From Sorex araneus (taxonomy: Eukaryota > Chordata > Mammalia > Eulipotyphla > Soricidae): a stretch of DNA of 64,000 nt. The stretch spans positions 11,180,390 through 11,244,389 of the forward strand of contig NC_073302.1 in NCBI RefSeq assembly GCF_027595985.1, read 5' to 3'. A program made the translations under genes and the position numbers. The notes beneath the pieces were generated by a model, which saw nothing but the letters and a program-made list of their open reading frames with translations, searched no databases and was not told where the DNA came from. Shown here one piece after another: positions 55,450 through 64,000 of the stretch. The first letter of the stretch is position 1. Every line of letters begins with the position of its first letter.

Positions 55450-55917
55450 CTCTGTATTTCTTTAGGGAGGTTAGGGAAGGAGAAAAGAATTAAAATGTGT
55501 AAATAACTCCATAACTCCATATACTTGGGGTTATTCATTAGTCACAGATATTTGAGATCATTCTCAATACATTTTATTAAGAATCGATAATGTGCTAGAC
55601 GGATCCTGTACTATTTTATTTGTATAGCCTATTATAATTTGTGGTGCAATTTCTAGTACATTCTACCAGCTATTCAAAGCATCGTCCTAAGATAGAGAGA
55701 ATATCAATTACTACTGCCCCCCTTGAGCCGAGAAATCTAGGCATAAGCCCTCTAAATGTTCTGCCCAAGAATGGAGGGATACCCCAACGGGCTGAGCACC
55801 GAGGCCCCTGTTCAATGCCCGGCACCACAAAGTCCCCCAAACGCTGCCGGAACAACTGAAGTCATCCATTCCACTCTACACTTCTTAAACCCACTGTGCA
55901 TGTTAACAGTCTAAGTT

Positions 55918-56000
55918 CTGGCTGGGGAGGCAGCTTGCTGGCAGAGCACTTGCCTGGCATGTGTGAAGTCCTAGGTTCTAACCCCGGTACCATGGTAGTG
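55918..56000 (+). mobile_element. C-type tRNA-Ala-like SINE
   Basis: The clearest C head: CTGGGGAGGCAGCTTGCTGG, CAGAGCACTTGCCTGGCATG and TCCTAGGTTCTAACCCCGG, laid out like tRNA-Ala. A G-rich stretch follows. Confidence 0.6.
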
Positions 56001-56157
56001 GGGAGAGGGGAGGAGGAAATTCCCATCGATATTAGAGTAGGTGGTGACATTTATGAATGAACTATGATACAGCCATGAGAAAGAACCACGGAGACCCGGA
56101 GGAATCTCAATTAACCTGACAAGTATAATGTGGAGCAATGAGGCCATGAAACAGGAC

Positions 56158-56290
56158 AAGGGGCGGGGAGCTGTAGTGGCAGAGTGCGGGCCCCACACTG
56201 GGGAAGCTCCGAGTTCAATCCCTGCTCCCCAGTACTGCCGGGCGAGGCTGCAGGGGCCCTCAAGCACTGCCGGAGAGGCCCTCCTCCCGG
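56158..56290 (+). mobile_element. Old SINE
   Basis: GGGGCGGGGAGCTGTAGTGG and GAGTTCAATCCCTGCTCCCC heads, and CCCTCAAGCACTGCCGG body remnant. Confidence 0.5.
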
Positions 56291-56307
56291 AGAGGAAACT
56301 GAGGAGC

Positions 56308-56382
56308 CCAGAAATGTGGCTCCGTGGCACAGTGCAGTCCCTGCACGTGTGAAGTCCTAGTTCCGTCCCTGCGGCCCCCCCA
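56308..56382 (+). mobile_element. C-type tRNA-Ala-like SINE head
   Basis: GAAATGTGGCTCCGTGGCAC, CCTGCACGTGTGAAGTCCTA and GTTCCGTCCCTGCGG, ending in CCCCCC. Confidence 0.5.
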
Positions 56383-56619
56383 AACCTGGAGCACTGGGAT
56401 CTCCGTCATGTTGACGCCCCCCATGCCGCAAGTGGATGCCCCCTTGCACAAGAACTGTAGCTCCCTCCCCAACACCACCACCCCAAAAAACATGATCAAT
56501 CCAACAGGAAGGAAGGGGAATAAAGAAAATGAAGACAAAGCACAAAACAATAGATACAAATACGCCATCACCACAGTACAAATCAACAGACCAAAAGAGG
56601 CAGGCAGCTGGCAGTCTGA

Positions 56620-56778
56620 GGTGGGCAGGGCTGGGAGACAGCGCACAGGGCTGCCGGGTTTGAGTCCGGGCACCGCCTGGTCCTCAGGCACTCCTGGGGG
56701 TGATTCCTGAGCACTGACCCGGGCAAAGCGCTGGAGCTCCACAGGTGTGGCCCAAGCCACCAATTTCCCCTTCAAAAA
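56620..56778 (+). mobile_element. Old A-type SINE
   Basis: GGGCTGGGAGACAGCGCACA, GGGTTTGAGTCCGGGCACC and CACAGGTGTGGCCCAAGCC. The anticodon region is deleted. Confidence 0.75.
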
Positions 56779-56809
56779 GAAGTTAGAGATTTTCAATCAG
56801 GAGGTTTTA

Positions 56810-57000
56810 ATCGAGTCATGTGCAACAAATAACAGAGGATTTACAAAAACATAAGATCACCGAAAGCTGAGCACAGCGGGACGGAAGAGGTATAATCCTC
56901 CCATCACTACATTAATATCAGACAAAACAGGCTTGGAGACAAAAAACAAATCATTAGAAAAAGAGCCACCTCAAAAATAACAAACCATTCACCGGAAGGA
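56810..57000 (+). mobile_element. Old L1 ORF2 fragment (endonuclease region)
   Basis: CATTAATATCAGACAAAACA then GGCTTGGAGACAAAAAAC corresponds to the ORF2 'ALISDKIDFKTK' segment. No open frame of useful length. Confidence 0.55.
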
Positions 57001-57372
57001 CAGAATTCCAGCCTCGAGAAACACAGCCGCCTGGCCTTTAGGCAGGTGTGGGGGCAGCGCAGGGTCACCCAACTGCCCGGCAAGCAAGCTGGGGGCTCTG
57101 AGAGCCCACCCCCGCCCCCAGCGTCTCCCACGGGCCTCGACGTGACCCCCAGGCCCCGACAACGTGGGCCACCTCTGCGCCCCCAGCCGCACAGCTCATG
57201 TGAGCCCCATGAAGACATGTGTGGCAGCCCCCAGCCCAGACAACAGAGGGGAGGGAGGAGAAGAAATGTTCTGGAAAGAAAGGAAAGTCTGATGGACCTA
57301 CAGTAAGAGAGAGGATCTTCATACACCTGACTTCATATCTGATAAACTGAACATGTCTAAAAAATAAACCAG

Positions 57373-57550
57373 GGGTTGGAGCAATAGCACAGCGGGTAGG
57401 GCGTTTGCCTTGCACTCGACCAATCCGGGTCCGATTCCCAGCATCCCATATGATCCCCTGAGCATCACTGGAGGTAATTCCTGAGTGCAGAGCCAGGAGT
57501 AACCCCTGTGCATCGCCAGGTGTGACCCAAAAACCAAAAAAACAAAAAAC
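57373..57550 (+). mobile_element. A-type SINE
   Basis: Head AGGGGTTGGAGCAATAGCAC; B box CpG-shifted to GGGTCCGATTCCC. Tail of AAAC repeats; AAATAAACCA / AAAAACACCA flanks. Confidence 0.92.
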
Positions 57551-58071
57551 ACCAGAAAACTGAAATAGCACAATTTAGCCAGCTTAATCTAATTATTATA
57601 TATAGAACTGTGAACCCAACTTCAAGAGAATCCATGTTCTTCTCAAGCATACTTTGACCTTCACACAAAAGCAACCGTCTTATCCCACAAACCAAACCTT
57701 TATGAATATCAAAGAAATCTTTTCCACGCAGAAAATATTCCCTGACCTCAATGGGATTAAACTAACTTCACAAAAAAACGTTTGAAATCTTTTAATGTTT
57801 CAAAATAACTCACTTGAGAAAAACAATATAAATTTGAAAATACCTAGAAATGACAGTAATTTATAAACACTGTGTAGCAAAAGCTTGCGGGATACCTAGA
57901 GTTGGACTGAAACAAAAATTTATAGCCTGAAGAGCTTGCAAGAATAAAGGTCAAACTTGAGCAAACTGGCTCAAAGAATAAGAAACAAGAAGGAAATAAG
58001 GGAAAGTAAAGAACAAAAGTGAAAAATCAATAAGATCAATGAGAGTTTATCAAAATTAAAGGTTCGCCTTA

Positions 58072-59170
58072 CATGAGAAAATGTTCCACATCACTAATCA
58101 TCAGGGAGATGCAGATCAAAACAACAATGAGATATCATCTCACACCACAGAGACTGGCCCACATCCCCAAAAACAAAAGCAACCGATGTTGGCGTGGATG
58201 TGGGGAGAAAGGGACTCTCCTTCACTGCTGGTGGGAATGCCGACTGGTTCAGCCCTTTTGGAAAACAATATGGACGATTCTCAAAAAGTTAGAAATTGAG
58301 CTCCCATTTGACCCAGCAATACCACTCCTGGGAATATATCCCGGAGAGGCAAAAAGGTATAGTAGAGATGACATCTGCATTTCCATGTTCATTGCCGCTC
58401 TGTTCACAATAGCCACAATATGGAAAAAACCAGAGTGCCCGAAAACAGATGATTGGCTAAAGAAACTCTGGTATATTTACACAATGGAATACTATGTAGC
58501 TGTCAGGAAACATGAAGTCATGAAATTTGCATATAAGTGGATCAACATGGAAAGTATCATGTTGAGTGAAATGAGTCAGAAAGAAAGAGACAGACATAGA
58601 AAGATTGCACTCATATGTGGAATATAATGTAACTGAGAAGTACAAGTTGGCAACGATGCAACTTCTGGCAGATATCTCTCTGGACTTAGTTACTAAAATA
58701 CTAAATTACAGAAACCCAAAACTGAGAGGCCGCTAAGTGTGGGCACTCAACCTCATACCTCTTCATCCTCAGCAATGGAAAACAAATTATCTGATGCTTC
58801 CTTTTCAGTAGGTCTGACTTTAGGGGAGAGACTCTCCAAACAATAATAGTGAGTTTTGTTGAAATATTGTATGCAATTAAAATGAAAGTAAAGTGAAATT
58901 TATTAGTTACACAGGCGGGGGGGGGGGCTTAGGGTGGGGGGGCTAGGGGCGTGGGGGGGTTGGGGTGTGAGGGGGCGGGGTGGAGCTATACTGGGATTCT
59001 TGGTGGTGGAGTATGAGCACTGGTGAAGGGATGGGTATTCGAGCATTGTATAACTGAGATTTAAACCTGAAAACTTTGTAACTTTCCACATGGTGACTCA
59101 ATAAAAAATTTTTAAAAAAAATAGTTCTTTTCTAAGTAGTGTAATCCTGAAAATAAATAAATAAATAAAT
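58072..59170 (+). mobile_element. Young L1 3' end with TSD
   Basis: Truncated in ORF2, inserted in an older L1. 14-bp TSD AAAGGTTCGCCTTA at 58058-58071 and 59171-59184. The 3' UTR holds a 60-bp G-rich tract (58916-58983) before the conserved GGTGGTGGAGTATGAGCACT, and ends with an AAATAAATAAAT tail. Confidence 0.95.
58073..58627 (+). pseudogene. L1 ORF2 C-terminal fragment (184 open codons)
   Basis: The longest intact retrotransposon frame in the window. It contains the C-x3-C-x7-H-x4-C cysteine motif of the ORF2p C-terminal domain (CWRGC, then H and CWWEC), followed by [12 protein letters not shown] and [14 protein letters not shown], and stops naturally at 58627. There is no endonuclease or reverse transcriptase, so it cannot be autonomous. 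It shows that the source L1 was recently coding-competent. Confidence 0.9.
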
Positions 59171-59229
59171 AAAGGTTCGCCTTAGATGGTATTTTAAATT
59201 GACAAACTTTCATCAAGAATAATGGAGAA

Positions 59230-59410
59230 GGGAGCTGGAGTGATAGCACAGCGGGTAGGGCATTTGCCTTGCATGCGGCCAACCCAGGTTCGATTCCCAG
59301 TATCCCATATGGTTCCCTGAGCACCACCAGGGGTAATTCCTGAGTGCAGAGCCAGGAGTAACCCCTGTGCATCGCCGGGTGTGACCCAAAAAAAAAGAAA
59401 AAAAATTTGA
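59230..59410 (+). mobile_element. A-type SINE with TSD
   Basis: TSD AAGAATAA(T/C)GGAGAA at 59215-59229 and 59411-59425. Boxes intact. Confidence 0.94.
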
Positions 59411-59621
59411 AAGAATAACGGAGAAAACATGACTTAGATGAAAATAAATAAGAGAAATATGTTATCAAAGTAATAAAGATCTTAATCCTCTTAAGAGACT
59501 ATTATTAAGGACTTTATACCAATAATTTTGAAAACTTTAGGAAAGTTTAAAATCTCCTAAAAACATGTAACTTACTAAAAGTTAAAGAACAGGAGAAAAA
59601 TCTAAAATGTCTTAAATTATT

Positions 59622-59808
59622 GGGGCTGGAGTGATAGCACAGCGGGTAGGGCATTTGCCTTGCAAGCAGCTGACCCGGGTTCGATTCCCAGCGTCCCATA
59701 TGGTCCCCTGAGCACCACCAGGAGTAATTCCTGAGTGCAAAGCCAGGAGTAACCCCTGTACATTGCCGGGTGTGACCCAAAAAGCAAAAAAAAAATAAAA
59801 ATAAAAAT
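59622..59808 (+). mobile_element. A-type SINE with 18-bp TSD
   Basis: Perfect TSD AAAATGTCTTAAATTATT at 59604-59621 and 59809-59826. AAAATA-repeat tail. Confidence 0.96.
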
Positions 59809-60330
59809 AAAATGTCTTAAATTATTAAAAGAAATCAGAACCACGATTTAAAGTCTATCCACAAGTATGCATATATACTAACAGCAGGTCCAAACCATGC
59901 AAAGAACTGAGAATTCTGCTCTTCACAGACCCAACTCCATATACCACACCACTGGAAGGGAAGGAAGGAGGGATGGATGATGAAATGCCCAATTCAAGTT
60001 ACAAGATGAAATAGTCTTGAGACCTGAAGAAGACAAGGAGAATTCCAGAAAGTTACGCCCACCCATATCAGAAAGTTAAATTAGCACACATCTCACATTA
60101 AAACTCAGTGAATCTAAGCTGCTACAGGAAACCCAGTAAATATATACAAATGATAATATCAAGCAAAGTACGCACACATTCTCTATGACGAACAGGTGGT
60201 GCTTATGCCAAGAAGGCAAATAGGTTAATGTCAGAAAAAGCTGCTGATGCTGGTTCCAGGTGTTAAAAGGGGAACGGATCAGAACACCATCACCTCAGTA
60301 AGAGCATTTGATCAACACTTAACACCCTGA

Positions 60331-60518
60331 GAGCTGGAGCGATAGCACAGCGGGTAGGGTGTTTGCCTTGCATGCGGCCGACCTGGGTTCGATTCCCAGC
60401 ATCCCACATGGTCCCCTGAGCACCACCAGGGGTAATTCCTGAGTGCAGAGCCAGGAGTAACCCCTGAACATCGCCGGGTGTGACCCAAAAAGCAAAAAAA
60501 AAAAAAAAAAAAAAAAAC
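60331..60518 (+). mobile_element. A-type SINE
   Basis: Intact A and B boxes and a ~23-A tail, among the youngest-looking copies. Confidence 0.93.
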
Positions 60519-60626
60519 AACCCAATACCATTGGAAACAAAAACCCTTAGGAAAATAGGGGAAGAATATATTTGCTTACAAAGTACTAACTAAAAAAATA
60601 AGCAAATTCTTGACAATATCCTATGA

Positions 60627-60780
60627 AAAATGATAGCACAGGGGTAAGGCAAATAATTGTCTCGCACACATCCAGCCCCAGTTACACCCCAGGGAAAGTA
60701 TACTGTCCCTTGAGCACGACCAGGAGTGATCCCTGAGCACAGAGCCAGAGTGAGTAAACCCTGAGCACTGCGGGGTCATC
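60627..60780 (+). mobile_element. Old A-type SINE
   Basis: AAAATGATAGCACAGGGGTA head and CCAGGAGTGATCCCTGAGCA body. No tail remains. Confidence 0.75.
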
Positions 60781-61264
60781 CCATCCCATCAGGTACCAGA
60801 AAGGGGACCACCAGACCTGTCTGCCAGCCCCTCGCCACAACCACCACCGGGGGGTGGCAAAAGCAGCTGGGACAAAGGCAGAACCACCACCTGCCTTCAA
60901 GGACTCTATCCACGGCAGCCCAGAGCGTGTCTGAATCACAAAGTCGTCGAAAAAAATCCTCGAGAACAGGGAGAGACACTCTGAAGCTGCTGTATGTGTC
61001 CAGACTCAAGTTTTTTCATCTAATTTTTACTCTTACCCAACCCTTTCTGACACAGTTCCCTGAGCCCACCGGAACAGGGTAGGTAGAAGCCTCAGGTGCA
61101 AAAGTGTATGTGGGGGTGTGTTTGTGTTTGTTTCATTAAAGATGGCAGATTTCCAGAGCGGGAGCTGATTAAATTTTGTTTTTCTGAAAAGTGGGTGGCA
61201 GGCCAAGTAAATCTGGGAACCTCTGTGCTAATCCATCAAAATTCTGGCTCAACGACAGGGTGTT

Positions 61265-61460
61265 AGAGGCCAGAGAGATGGCTCAGAGATATGCCTCAAC
61301 AGCTGAGCACAGGCACTGGGGGACGAGGGTGGGAGAGGTTGGGGGGCACGGACGGGGGGGGGGCAGGGGCAAGGAATGGCCCGGTACCAACGGGCCCCCG
61401 AGCACGCCATGTAGCCCCAAGCCCTGCCAGGTATGTCCCTAAAACCAAAACATTAAAAAC
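61265..61460 (+). mobile_element. Old SINE with G-rich insertion
   Basis: GAGGCCAGAGAGATGGCTCA head and CCAGGTATGTCCCTAAAACC end. The middle is replaced by GGGGG tracts near 61340-61365. Confidence 0.6.
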
Positions 61461-61999
61461 TAAAAAGCTTTCAGCTTCTGTTAACATTTCAGGCTTTTTT
61501 TTACTTCCTGCTTAAAACATTTTTTTTCCCCTGGAACTTTTGTGTTACCTTCTACTGTGAGTGCTTATGTTAAGGGAAAAGTAGCTGTTTACGCGTTGTG
61601 CGATTTAAAAGCGCGGGTTTCTGTCTGTAAAGCAAGGTTTCCCGCACGCAAAGCGGTGAAGGGCCCTTTGAGCCTCCTCGCTCCAGACCTGAGGGCTGGG
61701 GCTCCTTGGCAGGAACCCTAAAAGGGACACATTCTGATGTGCTCTGGACTTAGTTCTTGCTTTTGTGAACTTCCTGGCAGCATCCACACGCGCCCTGGGG
61801 GCCCTGGCCCACTCCCTCGATGCCCAGTTCCAAGGCACCATGTATTGGAGGCCTGTCTTGGCATCTCATACCGAACAGTTCAACCTCGGTTGCATAAAGA
61901 GAAGTGTGCCTGGTTTTTTAAAAAAGAGTAAAACTTCAGCTGAGGAGCACGCTTCAGATAGCAAGGAACGCAGCGTAAGGACAGCTAAGTGAGTAGTTC

Positions 62000-62480
62000 A
62001 CCTAAACTGTGAACTCAGAACTGAAGCCATAAATATAAGAAGAAGCCTGCCATGACAGAGGAGGATCACAGGTCCCAGAGTAAGAACGAGCAAACCACTA
62101 CGGGACGCCGAGACGCACCCATGGAGAAATGAAACTCAAAGTCACACTTCCCACCTTACACCATATTCAGAAAGAAAATTCCATACAGTTTAAGAAACCC
62201 AATATGGAAAGCATCAGGCTTTAACGTATTCGAAGACATGCAACAGTTTTCTGACCTTAGGATATGGAAAGATTTGTTAAAGACAAAAGCACAGATGATA
62301 AAGAAAAAGATTAGGAAACATGGCAGAATAAAAATTCATGTTGTACAAAAGATATCATGAAGCAAATTCTGGTAATAACCCAATCCACGGGGTATTCCTA
62401 ATAATGAAAGAATCCAAATAGGGCTAAAAGAACAAGGCAAACCAAAGACTTTCTACAAAGGTAAGTGAAAGACTACAGAA
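62000..62480 (+). mobile_element. Old L1 ORF2 fragment
   Basis: CCCACCTTACACCATATTCA, CAACAGTTTTCTGACCTTAG and GATATGGAAAGATTTGTTAA match the ORF2 region just after the reverse transcriptase. Interrupted frames. Confidence 0.6.
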
Positions 62481-62682
62481 ACTAAGTAAGTAGCCAGTTC
62501 TCATAATAAGGTGCTCACAGGCTACAGCTGGAACGGGGCGGCAGGAGACAGGAGCTGGGGTGGCAGGAGCCCAGCTGTCCAGCTCTGCCGCTAAGGAGCA
62601 ATGGCCAATGTCGACACCTGGATCTCAGCTTTCTCGTGTGCAGAATGGAGAGGTCTGTGTTTCACTCAAGAAAGACAGGAAC

Positions 62683-62860
62683 TGGGCCGCAGGGATAGTA
62701 CAGCAGGGAAGGTGCTTGCCTTGCATGTGGTTGACCCAGGTTTGATCCCTGGGACCCCAAATGGTGCCCTGAGCACCGCCAGGAGTGATCCCTACGTGCA
62801 GAGCCAGGAGTAAGCCAGGAGTAACCGCCAGTGGTGACTCAAAAATTAAACAAAAGAAAA
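62683..62860 (+). mobile_element. A-type SINE, diverged
   Basis: GGGCCGCAGGGATAGTACAG head and GGTTTGATCCCTGGGAC B box. The unit GCCAGGAGTAA is doubled before the CAGTGGTGACTC end. Confidence 0.85.
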
Positions 62861-63865
62861 AAACAAAGAACAACAAAAAACAACATAGGAATTTCTTCTC
62901 TGGACCAACATAATTCCTTCAAAGGATAATTATGAGTATTTAGTTATTAAATGTAAGTGACGTTTTCCAAAATAACTGCATACAGATCAAAAGAGATTAT
63001 TATCATCACTTGTAACAGAACATCGGGCACTTTTCAGCAGCTCGTCGATTTCCCCATCAGAGGAAAAGGGGAGGCCTGCACGAAACCCTGAAACAAAAGC
63101 CCACGGGAAAAAAGAATACTGAGCAACGTATTTCCAGCCCCATCCTGGAGGGTGAACTCATCCACTCTATCACCTGCTCCGCCCTTCATCGCAAATTTTG
63201 GGACTAACCCCTCATCAGTGTCAGGCCCCGATAGGCGCTGGACCAGACCCACCCTCATAGCAGGGAAGACATCTGGGCAACAGTCGTCAGCCCGACAACT
63301 GACGAGTACTGCGCTCTCCTCAGCATCAGAGATGAAACGACAAAGCCCCCAAGGGCTGCGCACCAGGGTCCTGGCCCAGTCCAGGAGGTCAGCGAGAGGC
63401 TTCCCGGAGGAGGAGACGCTGCAGCTGGAGCTGCCGCCCAGCGGTCGCATTCCCGGGCGAGACAGGCCATTAAGATCATCCATCTAAATCCACGGCTCTA
63501 GACCTGCTCTCCCAGCAACCTTCTGGTTCTAATTTTACTCCCAGCACAGATCTTGCGATAAGGAGCGAGGAGGTTGAGGCCGGCCACAAACACTCTCATC
63601 TGCGTGGCACTCATACCCTCTGCCTGGGAACCTGAAAGATGGAACGGAGCGCTTCCTGAAGCCCCACGAGAGCCCGGCCGGCAGCTGGGTGAGGAGAGAA
63701 TAGATCCAACATGCCAGCTCGTCGCTGTGACCTGTGACCTGATGGAGTGAACCGAGGTCTCGGGTCCTCATTGGGCAGAGCGGGAGGCTGGGTACTCCTC
63801 TGGGGTCCCCTGCCCACTACGCCAACGCCAGGACAGAATTAAAGACAGAGGTCCCACGTCTCTAC

Positions 63866-64000
63866 CTTTGGCTTTCTTGGTAGCAAAATGACGGATGGGC
63901 ACGGCCGGACAGGTCATGAGCTGCTTGTGGCCATTCCTGCTTGCGCTCACTGTCTGCAGTGGAACTCCGGAAACGGGTCTGACGAAGGCTGCAAGGGAGC
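63866..64000 (-). CDS. MRRF: MRRF exon 2 (first coding exon), 5' end cut off
   Basis: Encodes about residues 18-61 plus the first base of codon 62. This is the basic, Ser/Thr-rich N-terminal segment expected to serve as the mitochondrial import sequence, ending in a conserved HFATKKAK stretch that leads into the mature protein. The donor after base 63866 is GTAGAG and leaves a phase-1 intron. The open frame runs to the window end without an initiator, so the start codon and first ~17 residues lie beyond 64000. This is the most diverged part of the protein relative to human, as usual for targeting peptides, and the HFATKKAK motif anchors the assignment. Confidence 0.93.

Larger units (their letters stand above)
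57590..60325 (+). mobile_element. Old L1 ORF2 body, multiply interrupted
   Basis: AT-rich, purine-rich sense strand with L1 ORF2 reverse-transcriptase-region landmarks (AATACCTAGAAATGACAGTA, CAAAAATTTATAGC, AAAATCAATAAGATCAATGA, TTAAGGACTTTATACC). Interrupted by the young L1 at 58072 and SINEs at 59230 and 59622. All frames are closed. Boundaries are approximate. Confidence 0.6.
53215..63865 (-). other. MRRF: MRRF intron 2 (10.7 kb)
   Basis: Phase-1 intron. Much of 56810-60325 and 62000-62480 is degraded L1 ORF2 interrupted by younger elements. 55450-55917, 57000-57372, 60781-61264, 61461-62000 and 62861-63865 show no gene and no repeat I can name. Confidence 0.9.

Noticed and set aside
60345..60410. 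tRNA-like sequences with A and B boxes (here and in every SINE head)
   Set aside because: SINE heads derived from a tRNA-Ala-like gene. Acceptor stems do not pair and the copies run into SINE bodies, so they are not tRNA genes.
63866..64000. MRRF promoter or CpG island inside the window
   Set aside because: The coding frame still runs open at base 64000 with no initiator, so promoter and exon 1 must be beyond the window.

Overview
This is mammalian nuclear DNA, almost certainly from a shrew (Soricidae, Sorex-like). The evidence is a very dense population of tRNA-headed SINEs of the shrew (SOR-like) kind, about 75 copies in 64 kb, mixed with L1 3' ends, ancient MIR and L2 relics and long CA/GA microsatellites. 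The species call rests on my memory of these SINEs, since no search could be run.

One protein-coding gene accounts for the window: MRRF, the mitochondrial ribosome recycling factor, on the minus strand. Six coding segments with clean splice sites and compatible phases lie at 63866-64000 (cut by the window edge), 53059-53214, 43815-43933, 36586-36677, 13316-13475 and 4233-4310 (stop codon). Together they encode 245 residues. The human protein, from memory, has 262, so about 17 N-terminal residues, the 5' UTR exon and the promoter lie beyond base 64000. The five in-window introns are 10.7, 9.1, 7.1, 23.1 and 9.0 kb. A short 3' UTR ends near two poly(A) signals at about 3880-3896. Bases 1-3864 are intergenic. 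Neither of the neighbours I expect from human 9q33 (RBM18, PTGS1) is visible.

SINE nomenclature used below. A-type is a tRNA-like head plus a body ending in a GTGTGACCC-like motif and an A-rich tail. Old A-type is a diverged copy, usually with GTGTGGCCC. B-type has the same head but an unrelated body and an 8-bp tandem-repeat tail instead of poly(A). C-type is little more than a tRNA-Ala-like head. The heads carry recognisable A-box and B-box promoter motifs and resemble tRNA-Ala(UGC) best. Many copies have clear target-site duplications (TSDs).

The L1 content comes in two ages. Young 5'-truncated 3' ends have TSDs (47954-48938, 52041-52987, 58072-59170). Old, degraded L1 segments are themselves targets for younger insertions (44430-46030 antisense; 57590-60325 sense).

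The most notable observation is an A-type SINE inserted 20 nt upstream of the last MRRF coding exon, so that the present 3' splice site is rebuilt from one copy of the SINE's TSD. I see no second gene, no CRISPR, no recognisable endogenous retrovirus and no novel multi-gene system.
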